From an uncultured Acidobacteriota bacterium (GTDB taxonomy: Bacteria > Acidobacteriota > Vicinamibacteria > Fen-336): a DNA stretch of 60,238 nucleotides. Below are positions 7,633 to 15,621 of this stretch, piece by piece. The stretch is taken from the NCBI GenBank assembly GCA_902826455.1, contig CADEEV010000028.1:1-60238 (forward strand). The letters are read 5' to 3'. Made by a program: the position numbers and the translations under genes. The notes below the pieces were generated by a model. The model was given only the letters and a program-made list of their open reading frames with translations, was not told the origin of the DNA and searched no databases. Positions within the stretch are counted from its first letter, which is position 1. Each line of letters starts with the position of its first letter.

Positions 7633-8488
7633 TCGCCCGGCGGATCGCCGCCTGGGGTGCGCCGTCGTCGAACGTGACGCCGCCCGGCCCCGGGACGACG
7701 CCGAGCCGCTTCCACAGCGCCGCGAGATCGATGCGCATCGGCCGCGGGCCCATCTTCTCGTAGAGCTCGCGGAGCACGGGGACCCCCGTCGCCTTGTCGC
7801 CTGTCGCGACCAGGCGCTCGACCGTCCACTGCTCCGCCCCGTTGCCGCCGGCGTCGAGGATCGCGTCGACGGCATCGACGAGCGACTTCCTGCCGGCGGT
7901 GCGCTCGCGGATCGCCACGTCGGCCAGCAGCCAGAACCCGGCGCCGCCCCAGTAGGTCGGGCCCCACGAGCCGTCCGCATCGAAGCCCGGGCCCTCGGCT
8001 TTCGCGAGACCCTTTGGCAGGCCGTCCACGAGGCCCTGCCAGAGCTCGGCCTCGGCCATGCGCCCTCGTCGCACCCGTGCGACCGGCTCGAGGTACGTCG
8101 CGAAGCCCTCCTCCATCCACTCGCGGCCCTCGGGGAGATCCGGCAGCGCGAGGTGGAACATCTCGTGGGTCAGCACCCAGTCCGTCTCGAGGGACGCGGG
8201 TGTCGTGGCCGGGCCCAGGTTGATGCGGATCGCCACGTCGCCCTCGCCGCCGAACATCCGGCCCGAGCCGATGGCACCGCGCCCGCCCACGCGGATGCGC
8301 AGCGGCACGCGTCCCACCGGGGCACGTCCCAGGTAGCGGACGACGTTGCGCGCGGCCGACTCGACCCAGGCCTCGACGTTCGTGCGCGGGACGGGCAGCT
8401 CGGCGGACGAGAGCGTCGCGTCGACCGTGAAGCCCTCCACGCGGATCGTGAACGCGTCGAGCGCCGCGACGAGCGCGAGAACCAGCAT
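7619..8488 (-). CDS. Predicted secreted zinc metalloprotease (HExxH, gluzincin type)
   Basis: 289 residues from the ATG at 8488, whose first 14 residues form a short hydrophobic leader. The zinc motif HEMFH is at 108-112 and WMEEGFATY at 124-132 supplies the third ligand Glu, the arrangement of gluzincins such as M1/M61 peptidases. WGPTYWGGAGFWLLADVAIR resembles the helix seen in M61-like proteins. The catalytic core alone is present, so it is shorter than true aminopeptidases. The substrate is unknown. It is divergent from the GT39 gene, and its 3' end overlaps the ABC-F gene. Confidence 0.75.
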   Translation of the reverse strand: MLVLALVAALDAFTIRVEGFTVDATLSSAELPVPRTNVEAWVESAARNVVRYLGRAPVGRVPLRIRVGGRGAIGSGRMFGGEGDVAIRINLGPATTPASLETDWVLTHEMFHLALPDLPEGREWMEEGFATYLEPVARVRRGRMAEAELWQGLVDGLPKGLAKAEGPGFDADGSWGPTYWGGAGFWLLADVAIRERTAGRKSLVDAVDAILDAGGNGAEQWTVERLVATGDKATGVPVLRELYEKMGPRPMRIDLAALWKRLGVVPGPGGVTFDDGAPQAAIRRAITRP

Positions 8489-8574
8489 GCCTCGAGTGTT
8501 AGCACGCCCCGGCTCGGGAGGGAACCGGGGCGGCCGCTTGCGGCTCGCTCGAACACGGAGCAGCATTCACGCCC

Positions 8575-10128
8575 ATGAACCCGCAGACCCTCCCCGGAGA
8601 TCCGCGCCCGCCGCTGGCGCTCCGGCTCCTGCTGCTCCTGAGCGGCACGTCACTGGCCGGCCACCTGGCCCTGGCGAACCGCTACGGCTACTTCCGCGAC
8701 GAGCTCTACTTCCTCGACTGCGGCCGGCACCTCGACTGGGGCTACGTCGACCACGCCCCGATGATCGGCCTCATGGCGCGCGTCGCCCTGCTGCTCGGAG
8801 GATCCCTGCCGGCCGTGCGCCTGCTGCCGGCGCTCGCGGGAGCGGCCCTCGTCGCGATCACGATGCTGATCACGTGGCGGCTCGGCGGGGACCGGTTCGC
8901 CCAGGGCCTCGCCGGCCTGGCCGTGGCCGTGGCTCCCGTCTTCCTCGCGGGCGCCAGCCTCATGACGATGAACATCGTCGAGCCGCTGTTCTGGATGGGC
9001 TGCGTCTACTTCCTGATCCGGCTCCTCGACGCCGGCGACTCGCGGCCGTGGATCGCCTTCGGCGTGATCCTCGGCCTGGGCCTCATGAACAAGCACTCGA
9101 CCGCGTTCTTCGGCATCGCGATCGGCGCGGGCATCCTGCTGACGCCGGCGCGCCGCGAGCTCGCGAAGCCGTGGCTCTGGCTGGGCGCGCTCGTGGCCCT
9201 CGTGATCTTCGCGCCCAACCTGATCTGGCAGGTGGCCCACGACTTCCCGACCCTCGAGGCGCTGCGCAACGTCGCGCGCACCGGCAAGAACGTCGTGCTC
9301 GGGCCGAAGGACTTCGTCGCGCAGCAGATCCTGCTGATGCACCCGGTGCTGCTGCCGCTCTGGCTCGCCGGTCTCGGCTGGTTGTTCGCGGCGCGAGCGG
9401 CGCGCTACCGCTCCCTGGCCGTGGCCTTCGTGTTCTTCTTCGTGATGCTGTTCGCGATGAAGGCCAAGAACTACTACCTCGCCCCCTTCTACCCAATGCT
9501 CTTCGCGGCCGGCGCCGTGGCGGTCTCGGAAGCGCTGGCGCGCTCGCACTGGACCACCGCGCGCGTGTGGCCGAAAGCCGCGATCGTGGCGATCGTCGTC
9601 GTGGCCGGCGCGGCGCTCGCGCCGGTCGTGCTCCCGATCCTGCCGCCCGAGCGCTACGGCGACTACGCCGCGGCCATCGGCATCACGCCGCCGAAGACGG
9701 AGGTGGCGCAGCACGGCGCGCTGCCCCAGCACCTGGGCGACCAGTTCGGCTGGCCCGAGCTGGCGCAGGAGGTCGCGCGCATCTACGACGCGCTACCGCC
9801 CGAGGACCGGGCGAAGGCGGCGATCTTCGCGAACAACTACGGCGAAGCCGGCGCGCTCCACATGTTCGGCCCCGCGCTCGGCCTGCCGAACGCCGTCAGC
9901 GCGCACCAGAACCACTTCTATTGGGGCCCGCAGGGAGCCACCGGCGACGTGCTCATCGTCCTGCAGGACGATCGCGAGGATCTCGAGAAGCTCTGCGATT
10001 CAGTCGAGGAGGCGGGCCGCCACTTCCATCCCTGGGGCATGGAAGAGGAGAACGGCCCGATCTTCGTGTGCCGCGGCTTGAAGACGCCGCTCGCGGAGCT
10101 CTGGCCGAAGCTCAAGCACTGGAACTAG
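8575..10128 (+). CDS. Glycosyltransferase family 39 (PMT/ArnT-like) membrane protein
   Basis: A 517-residue polytopic inner-membrane protein. Residues 40-62 (YFRDELYFLDCGRHLDWGY, then VDHAP) match the first extracytoplasmic loop of the PMT_2/ArnT superfamily, with the catalytic acidic pair D42-E43. About ten further membrane helices follow to about residue 360, then a soluble periplasmic domain with YGEAGALHMFGPALGLPNA and HNHFYWG-like features. Such enzymes use polyprenyl-phosphate sugars to glycosylate proteins, lipids or polysaccharides outside the membrane; the acceptor is unknown. It is monocistronic and ends in a CTAG shared with the convergent sigma factor gene. Confidence 0.85.
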   Translation: MNPQTLPGDPRPPLALRLLLLLSGTSLAGHLALANRYGYFRDELYFLDCGRHLDWGYVDHAPMIGLMARVALLLGGSLPAVRLLPALAGAALVAITMLITWRLGGDRFAQGLAGLAVAVAPVFLAGASLMTMNIVEPLFWMGCVYFLIRLLDAGDSRPWIAFGVILGLGLMNKHSTAFFGIAIGAGILLTPARRELAKPWLWLGALVALVIFAPNLIWQVAHDFPTLEALRNVARTGKNVVLGPKDFVAQQILLMHPVLLPLWLAGLGWLFAARAARYRSLAVAFVFFFVMLFAMKAKNYYLAPFYPMLFAAGAVAVSEALARSHWTTARVWPKAAIVAIVVVAGAALAPVVLPILPPERYGDYAAAIGITPPKTEVAQHGALPQHLGDQFGWPELAQEVARIYDALPPEDRAKAAIFANNYGEAGALHMFGPALGLPNAVSAHQNHFYWGPQGATGDVLIVLQDDREDLEKLCDSVEEAGRHFHPWGMEEENGPIFVCRGLKTPLAELWPKLKHWN

Positions 10129-11060
10129 CCGATCGCCACGAGCTTGCGCGTGGCGGCCACGACGTACTCGCTCCGGATGCGGCCCGCCGCGTCGAGCTCG
10201 CAGAACAGCACGACGCGCGGGGCCCACCCGGGGGGAGAGTCCGGCAGGTCCATCACCACGGCCGGCATGCCGTTGAGCGAGCGCCACTCCACGCGCGAGG
10301 GCTTTCCGACGCGGCTGCTCACGCCCAACTGCACCCGCGCCACCGTGGCCGGGCCCACGAGGGCGGCCTTCGCGGCGGGGAACTGGCCCGCCGAGTCCAC
10401 GAGACCTCGGACGTCGGCCGCCAGCGTCGCTTCGACGCCCGCGGTGTCGCCCTGCATCAGGCCGGTCATGAAGCGCTCCAGCATGGCTCGCGTCCGGGCC
10501 GCGAGCTCCGGCCCCGGCCGGAGGCGCTCACGGTCGTAGCCGGCCATGGTCCGCCGCGCCCGCAGGTGCGTGGTCTTCACGCCGGCCTCGGTGACCTTCA
10601 GCGCCTCGGCCGTCTCGCGGACCGAGTAGTCGAACACGTCGCGCAGGAGCAGCACGGCGCGCTGGGCGGGAGAGAGGGCCTCGAGCGCGAGCAGGAAGGC
10701 GAACGTCACGCTCTCGAGACGATCGTAGCGCGCGGCGGGGTCCTGCGCCGGGTCCGCGCGGGCCTCGAGGGTGAGGCCGTGGTCGTCGGTCGCGACGGGG
10801 GAGGGAAGCCAGGGCCCGGTGTATCCCCTGCGCCGCCGACGCCGCAGCACGTCGCGGCCGAGGTTCAACGCGACGCGCGTGAGCCAGGGCCGCCAGGGCT
10901 GTGTGGTGTCGGCGGGAGGGTGCGCGAGCGCCCGCACGAACGCCTCCTGCACGATCTCCTCTGCGTCGGCGGCATCCCCCACGAGCCGGTACGACAATCC
11001 CCAGAGGAAACCGCGATGCTCCTGGAAGGCGGACTCGAGGCCCGGAGCCGCGTCGGCCAT
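10125..11060 (-). CDS. ECF sigma factor with SnoaL-like C-terminal domain (SigJ/ECF41-like)
   Basis: 311 residues from the ATG at 11060; a GTG at 11090 overlapping the upstream stop is an alternative start. Region 2 is seen in GLSYRLVGDAADAEEIVQEA and region 4 in LSPAQRAVLLLRDVFDYSVR followed by an HTH (ETAEALKVTEAGVKTTHLRA). After about residue 180 comes a SnoaL/NTF2-like domain (DSAGQFPAAKAALVGPATVA, SLNGMPAVVM), the extension that replaces an anti-sigma factor in ECF41. The usual DGGGK and NPDKL motifs are altered to DSAGQ and AATRKL. It is coupled to the FAD amine oxidase, in line with oxidoreductase neighbours of ECF41. Confidence 0.87.
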   Translation of the reverse strand: MADAAPGLESAFQEHRGFLWGLSYRLVGDAADAEEIVQEAFVRALAHPPADTTQPWRPWLTRVALNLGRDVLRRRRRRGYTGPWLPSPVATDDHGLTLEARADPAQDPAARYDRLESVTFAFLLALEALSPAQRAVLLLRDVFDYSVRETAEALKVTEAGVKTTHLRARRTMAGYDRERLRPGPELAARTRAMLERFMTGLMQGDTAGVEATLAADVRGLVDSAGQFPAAKAALVGPATVARVQLGVSSRVGKPSRVEWRSLNGMPAVVMDLPDSPPGWAPRVVLFCELDAAGRIRSEYVVAATRKLVAIG

Positions 11061-11086
11061 GGCCGCATCGTGCCACAGCGCCGGGC

Positions 11087-12385
11087 TCACGCGACGCTCG
11101 CCACCGGCGCGGCCTCCAGGATCGCTTTGGCCGCCGCCCGCGCGCTCGCCAGCGCCGCGTCGGCGAGCAGGCCCTCGGCACCGACCCAGTCTCCCGCGAC
11201 GTAGAGCCCTGCCATCTCGCTCACCGCGGGCGAGGGGCGCCCGGCCATCCCACCGCCGGACGCCGTCACGACGTGATGGCTGACCCGCAGGTCGGGCAGG
11301 AAGCGCTGAAGGACGGCCTCGTCCTTCCAGCCCGGCTGGACGCGATCGGCGAAGGCTTCGAGCGCGGCGCGCGTGGCGCCGGCATCGGCCGGAGTCGCAG
11401 CGCCGAGGTACTGGGCGACGTGGGCGAGGGCCAGGCCCTCCGGCGCGAGTCGAGCGACGGCCGAGTGCACCGAGAAGTAGAAAGGCCGGTCGATGCCCAG
11501 GGCCACGAGGTGCGAGGGCCGCGTGAGCCGTCGCAGGCCGAGCTCGAGCGAGGCCACACGCACCGGCACGGCTTCCCGGGAGAAGCGGGCGAGGGACGCC
11601 GCGCGGTCGCCGACCAGCGCTGCGACCGAGCCGGGGTCCGTCGCCAGCACGACCGCGTCGGCGCGACAGAAGGAGCCGTCCGCCAGACGCACGCCCTCGA
11701 CCCGGTGCTGTCCGTCGACGGCCGCCACCGGCGCGCTCGAGTGAAGCACGACGCCCTCGGCCAGAGCCGCCGTCGAGAGGGCGGCGACGATCGTCTGCCA
11801 GCCGCCGTCGAGATAGCGAACGCCCGCCCTCTGGGCGACCCGGAGCTGGGCCAGGGCGGCTCCCGCGCTCTGACGCTCGGGATCGTTCGCGTACGTCGCG
11901 ATGCGCAGGATGGCTGCCAGGAGGTCGCGGTTCTCCTGCCGGGCGAACGTGTCCCCGAGCCAGGCCTTGACGCTCACGCCCGCGAGCTCGTCCAGGGACA
12001 GGAGCGGCAGGCGGGCGAGGAACCGCGCCAGCTCCCACTTGGCGCCTGCCGAGAGCAGCGTCGTGCGCAGCAATGTCGACAGGTTGGCGGGCAAGAGCGA
12101 TAGGTCGCCGTCCCTGTACGCCAGGCTCCCGGGACCCACGGGCTCGCCCCCGGCGAGGCGTATGCCCAGTTCCGTCAACGCTTTGCGGCCGGCTCCGCCG
12201 AGGTAGACCGCGTGCGGGCCGAGATTGAGCCGGAAGCCGTCCCGGACCTGCGTCCGGGCCCGTCCGCCGAGATCCGAGGACTTCTCGAACACCGCCACGC
12301 GCCGTCCGCCACGCGCGAGACGCAGGCCGGCACTCAGGCCTGCGAGGCCGCCACCCACCACCGCCACGTCCACCCTGTGGTCCAT
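11087..12385 (-). CDS. FAD-dependent amine oxidase / protoporphyrinogen oxidase-like flavoprotein
   Basis: 432 residues with an N-terminal Rossmann motif VAVVGGGLAGLSAG (8-21), the FEKSSDLGGRART ribose/flavin segment and a C-terminal FAD-binding GLYVAGDWVGAEGLLADAAL. This is the NAD(P)-binding Rossmann/amino-oxidase superfamily that includes protoporphyrinogen oxidase, phytoene desaturase and monoamine oxidases. The substrate cannot be told. No signal peptide is seen, so it is cytoplasmic. GAGGAGG precedes the ATG. It is the first gene of a two-gene operon with an ECF sigma factor, behind a promoter-like sequence that fits that sigma factor's class, so it is probably a direct target. Confidence 0.85.
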   Translation of the reverse strand: MDHRVDVAVVGGGLAGLSAGLRLARGGRRVAVFEKSSDLGGRARTQVRDGFRLNLGPHAVYLGGAGRKALTELGIRLAGGEPVGPGSLAYRDGDLSLLPANLSTLLRTTLLSAGAKWELARFLARLPLLSLDELAGVSVKAWLGDTFARQENRDLLAAILRIATYANDPERQSAGAALAQLRVAQRAGVRYLDGGWQTIVAALSTAALAEGVVLHSSAPVAAVDGQHRVEGVRLADGSFCRADAVVLATDPGSVAALVGDRAASLARFSREAVPVRVASLELGLRRLTRPSHLVALGIDRPFYFSVHSAVARLAPEGLALAHVAQYLGAATPADAGATRAALEAFADRVQPGWKDEAVLQRFLPDLRVSHHVVTASGGGMAGRPSPAVSEMAGLYVAGDWVGAEGLLADAALASARAAAKAILEAAPVASVA

Positions 12386-12408
12386 GCTCCCGCCTCCTCA
12401 CCCCCCAC

Positions 12409-12435
12409 CACGTCCGAGGCGGGGGAAAGGTGACA
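12409..12435 (-). promoter_or_regulatory. Candidate ECF41-type promoter
   Basis: On the minus strand TGTCACC is followed, after exactly 16 bases, by CGTG, in the 55-base gap upstream of the FAD amine oxidase gene. The reported ECF41 consensus is TGTCACA about 16 bases from CGTC, so each element has one mismatch. Transcription would start about 15-20 bases before the ATG. An ECF41-like sigma gene is the second gene of the operon, so the site would be autoregulatory. Confidence 0.55.
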
Positions 12436-12440
12436 GGAGC

Positions 12441-13676
12441 TCAGGGATTCGGCCGGGACAGGCCGTTCAGGTCCCAGGCGACCTTGCCGGCGCGGACCGT
12501 CGCCTCGCACTCGAGGCGCTGCTTGCCGACGCGCTTGACGCCGTCGATGTCCACGTAGCCGAAGGCGCCGTCGCGCAGGCTGAAGACCGCGACGTCGGCT
12601 CCCGCTCCGGCGGCGAGCTGGCCGAGCTCGGGGCGCCGGATCACCTTCGCCGGCACCGACGTCGACTTCGCGATCACGTCGCCCACGCTCAGGCCCATGG
12701 CGAGCAGCTTCGACATCACGTTCGGCATGTCCTTCATGCCCGCGTTCATGCTGGTCGAGTGCAGGTCGGTGCTGATCGTGTCGGGAGGGAAGCCCTGGGC
12801 GAGAGCCGGCTCGGCCTGGGCGTACACGAAGCTGCCGCCGCCGTGGCCGACGTCGAAGATGATCCCGCGGCGCTTCGCCTCGGGAAGGTAGGCGCGCAGC
12901 GTGCCGTCGTCGCCGATCACGGACGTGCGGCCCTCGATCTTGGCGTAGACGTGGGTGAAGACGTCGCCCGGCCGCAGGCGGCGCAGCACGAGGTCCTCGA
13001 GGGAGAGCTCGGGCTTGTAGTCCCCGAAGTCGACCATGACCGGCACGCCGCCGCCGCCGGCCGCCTGGACGGCGTGGTCGACGCCCGCCCAGCCGCCCTT
13101 GTAGTGCGCGGTCTTCACGCCGATCACGAACTCCTTGTAGTCGCGGATCGCCTGGATCGCCGGCAGGCTCTCGAGGTCCGCGGGGTTCTGCTCGGCCGCG
13201 CCGCCCTTCATGCCACCGCCCACGATGTTGAGCCACGCGAGGATGCGCGTCTTCGAGCGATCCACGACCTGGTCCTTGAACTGCGCGACGTTGCGCCAGC
13301 CCGCGCCGCCCGCGTCCGCCGCGGTCGTCACGCACGTGCGCAGCGTGAAGCCGTCGGGCGAGACCGCGTCGAAGCCGTTGCTGAGGTAGGCGTTGCGCTC
13401 GGTGCCGTGGAAGACGTGGACGTGCATGTCGACGAGCCCGGGCGTCACGATCTTCCCGGTCGCGTCGAGGACCTGCTTCGCTTCGGCCGTGGCGATGCCC
13501 GCGGCCACCTTCACCACCTTGTCGCCCGAGATCGCGACGTCCATCGGAGCGTCGATGCCGTTCCTCGGATCGATCAGGCGTCCGCCGCGGATCACCAGGT
13601 CGTAGGGCGGCTCGGCCGCGCCGCCGGCCAGGGCCGCGCAGAGCACGGGAAGGACGAACGGCCAGGGCTGCTTCAT
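12441..13676 (-). CDS. Secreted amidohydrolase/deacetylase-family metallohydrolase
   Basis: 411 residues of the amidohydrolase (TIM-barrel) superfamily, COG3964-like, with an N-terminal signal peptide (about 1-21). Metal ligands are seen in order: H85 and H87 (DMHVH), K188 as the probable carboxylated Lys (IGVKTAHYKGG), H242 (FTHVYAK), H278 (DVGHGGGSF) and D304 (STDLHS). Related proteins hydrolyse cyclic amides, acylated amino acids or isoaspartyl dipeptides; the substrate here is open. ATG overlaps the stop of the upstream M28 peptidase gene (ATGA), so a periplasmic peptide-degradation role is attractive. Confidence 0.87.
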   Translation of the reverse strand: MKQPWPFVLPVLCAALAGGAAEPPYDLVIRGGRLIDPRNGIDAPMDVAISGDKVVKVAAGIATAEAKQVLDATGKIVTPGLVDMHVHVFHGTERNAYLSNGFDAVSPDGFTLRTCVTTAADAGGAGWRNVAQFKDQVVDRSKTRILAWLNIVGGGMKGGAAEQNPADLESLPAIQAIRDYKEFVIGVKTAHYKGGWAGVDHAVQAAGGGGVPVMVDFGDYKPELSLEDLVLRRLRPGDVFTHVYAKIEGRTSVIGDDGTLRAYLPEAKRRGIIFDVGHGGGSFVYAQAEPALAQGFPPDTISTDLHSTSMNAGMKDMPNVMSKLLAMGLSVGDVIAKSTSVPAKVIRRPELGQLAAGAGADVAVFSLRDGAFGYVDIDGVKRVGKQRLECEATVRAGKVAWDLNGLSRPNP

Positions 13677-14683
13677 ATGCGGTCCAACTCCTTGAGGAGC
13701 GTCAGCGCGAACTCCGCGACGCCCGCCTGGTAGTCCGGCGAGATCCTGTCGGGCGTGTCCGTGGGTTCGTGGTAGTCGTCGTGGTCCTCGACGCCGAGGT
13801 ACAGGAACGGCACGCCGGCCGCGGCGAAGGAGCCGTGGTCGGAGCCCGTCGTCCAGTCGTCGACCCGACCGGAGCGCCACAGCGGCCGGTCGTGGCCGAG
13901 CCGGACGGGGATCGAGGCCTGCCGTGCCGCGGCTTCGACGAGCGGGCGGAACCGCGGGTAGGGAGCGGTGCCGGCCACGACCAGCCCGCCGCCTTCGGGC
14001 CGGCTCAGCATGTCGAGGCTGAGGTCGACGTCGATGCGCTTCAGCGGGAAGCCGGGCTCCGCCAGGAGCGCCTGCGAGCCGCGCAGGCCGAGCTCCTCGG
14101 CGTCGAAGGCGACGAAGAGGACGCCGTGATGCAGCGGGTGGGCCTTCGTCCACGCCGCGAGCGCGAGCATCGCGGCCACGCCGGACGCGTCGTCGTCGGC
14201 GCCGGGGTACAGCACGCCCTTGCGGATCCCGAGATGGTCGTAGTGGGACGAGACGACGAGCAGGCGGCCGTCCGGGGCGGACCCGGGCACCAGGCCGACC
14301 ACGTTGGCGGCGTCGTCGAAGGCGAGACGATACGGGCGGTCGCGCCGCCACAGCGCCTTGATGCTGGTGTGGACGAAGCGGAAGGGACGCACGAAGCCGC
14401 CACCGAGCGGCTCGAGGCCGATCTCCGCGAAGCGCCGCGCCACGTAGGCCCGGGCCTTGCGCCCGCCCGGCGTGCCGACGGCCCGACCCTCCATGTCCGG
14501 TGAGGCGAGGGCGAAGAGGTCGGCCTTCAAGGTGGCGGCCCCCAGCTCGCGGGCCGCGGGGGCGCCCTGGGGCAGCGGAGCCCGCAGCCGCCGCCGTTCG
14601 ATGAAGGTCGTGCCCGCGCCCCAGGCCAGGCCGGCGACGAGCAGCCAGCGCACGACCCGGCGCGCGCGGGCGAGAGGCCTCAA
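13673..14683 (-). CDS. M28-family zinc aminopeptidase, membrane-anchored or secreted
   Basis: 336 residues with an uncleaved or cleavable N-terminal hydrophobic segment (WLLVAGLAWGAGTTF). The five zinc ligands and catalytic Glu of M28 are visible: H147 and D149 region (SSHYDHLG), D163 (GADDDASGV), E196-E197 (DAEELGL), D224 (SLDM) and H305 (DDYHEPTDT). The family removes N-terminal residues from peptides in the periplasm. The start is TTG overlapping the DoxX gene stop; an in-frame GTG 30 bases downstream is possible. It sits in a four-gene coupled operon with the amidohydrolase. Confidence 0.87.
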   Translation of the reverse strand: MRPLARARRVVRWLLVAGLAWGAGTTFIERRRLRAPLPQGAPAARELGAATLKADLFALASPDMEGRAVGTPGGRKARAYVARRFAEIGLEPLGGGFVRPFRFVHTSIKALWRRDRPYRLAFDDAANVVGLVPGSAPDGRLLVVSSHYDHLGIRKGVLYPGADDDASGVAAMLALAAWTKAHPLHHGVLFVAFDAEELGLRGSQALLAEPGFPLKRIDVDLSLDMLSRPEGGGLVVAGTAPYPRFRPLVEAAARQASIPVRLGHDRPLWRSGRVDDWTTGSDHGSFAAAGVPFLYLGVEDHDDYHEPTDTPDRISPDYQAGVAEFALTLLKELDRI

Positions 14684-15063
14684 GCCCGGGGCCGGGCCGA
14701 CAGGATCACGGACACGAGGCAGGCGATGAGCAGCACGCTGTATTCGACGCCGTTGCGGCCGCGGCCCACCACGAACCAGCCTTCGGGGGCGTGGACGAGG
14801 ACGATCCCGCCGAGCAGGATCAGGATGTGGCCGCTCGCCACCACCCGGACCCAGCGGCCGAGGGCGAGGCAGGTCGCGCCGCCGATCTCGAAGAGCGTGA
14901 TCGCCCAGGCGAGGGCGACGCCGAAGGGGAAGCCCTGCGCGCTCAGGAACCCGCCGAAGCCCGCGACGCCGCCGCCGATGGGGCGCACGAGGCCGTGGAT
15001 CCCGAGGAGCACGGCGACCGTGAGCCTCACCACGTGGCGCGCGAGCTCCGGCTGCGACCTCAC
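14680..15063 (-). CDS. DoxX-family membrane protein
   Basis: 127 residues with four membrane segments: VVRLTVAVLLGIHGLVRPI, VALAWAITLFEIGGATCLAL, ASGHILILLGGIVLVH and SVLLIACLVSVILS. IHGLVR and ITLFEIGGATCLALG are typical of DoxX-like proteins, a family linked to redox or thiol stress but mostly uncharacterised. GTG start overlapping the upstream stop (GTGA), and the TGA stop overlaps the M28 start, so it is translated as part of a tight operon. Confidence 0.8.
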   Translation of the reverse strand: MRSQPELARHVVRLTVAVLLGIHGLVRPIGGGVAGFGGFLSAQGFPFGVALAWAITLFEIGGATCLALGRWVRVVASGHILILLGGIVLVHAPEGWFVVGRGRNGVEYSVLLIACLVSVILSARPRA

Positions 15064-15557
15064 GAGCAGCTCTCGACGTACTCGGCCGCAGGCAGGCGGC
15101 CGGCGCGGATCTCCACGATACGACCGCCGACCGCCTCGAGGACCAGGGCCGAGCGCCCGTCCTTCGACCGCAGGGTGAGGTAGTGGCCCTCCTCGTACTT
15201 GTGGGGCGTCACCGCGAGCGCGCCGCCATAGGCCTCGGTCGCCTTCGCCTCGGTGTCCCCGACGCGCACGCCGGCCTCGGTCGCGAAGCGGGCGTCCCGT
15301 GTGCCGACGCGGACGATCGTGCCCTTCTCCACCATGAACAGGGCCTTCGGCTCGCGCCGCAGGTGCACCACGCGGCACTCGTCGGCCGGGCTGACGTCGC
15401 CGGGCACGAAGCGGTCGAGGGCGAGCTTCGCGGCGAGGGGCAGCTCCATGCCGACCTTCACCGCGCCGAGACCGTCCCAGCCGAGGGGACCGTCGAGGGC
15501 GCCCGTCTCGCTTCCGGCGCCGAAGGCGAGCACGAGGACGACGCTGAGGACTTTCAT
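15060..15557 (-). CDS. Conserved secreted protein of unknown function
   Basis: 165 residues with an N-terminal signal sequence (MKVLSVVLVLAFGAGSETGA). The mature part shows a pattern met in uncharacterised periplasmic proteins: GLGAVKVGM, a Cys (ECRVVHL), FMVEKGTIVRVGT, GVRVGDTEAKATEAYGG, TPHKYEEGHYLTLRS and a C-terminal GRLPAAEYVESCS. The two Cys may pair. The function is unknown. First gene of the coupled DoxX/M28/amidohydrolase operon. It is divergent from the methyltransferase gene at 15622 with a 64-base gap that must hold both promoters. Confidence 0.72.
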   Translation of the reverse strand: MKVLSVVLVLAFGAGSETGALDGPLGWDGLGAVKVGMELPLAAKLALDRFVPGDVSPADECRVVHLRREPKALFMVEKGTIVRVGTRDARFATEAGVRVGDTEAKATEAYGGALAVTPHKYEEGHYLTLRSKDGRSALVLEAVGGRIVEIRAGRLPAAEYVESCS

Positions 15558-15621
15558 GGTGGCGTCATTCAACCGCCGGACACGCCGCCACGCAAGCGCC
15601 TCGTGATAGAACCAAGGAGCT

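Noticed and set aside
10125-12401. A 758-codon frame joining the sigma factor with upstream sequence
   Set aside because: Only its last third is protein-like (the sigma factor). The upstream part is the wrong frame of the amine oxidase gene, which has its own good frame, start and ribosome binding site.
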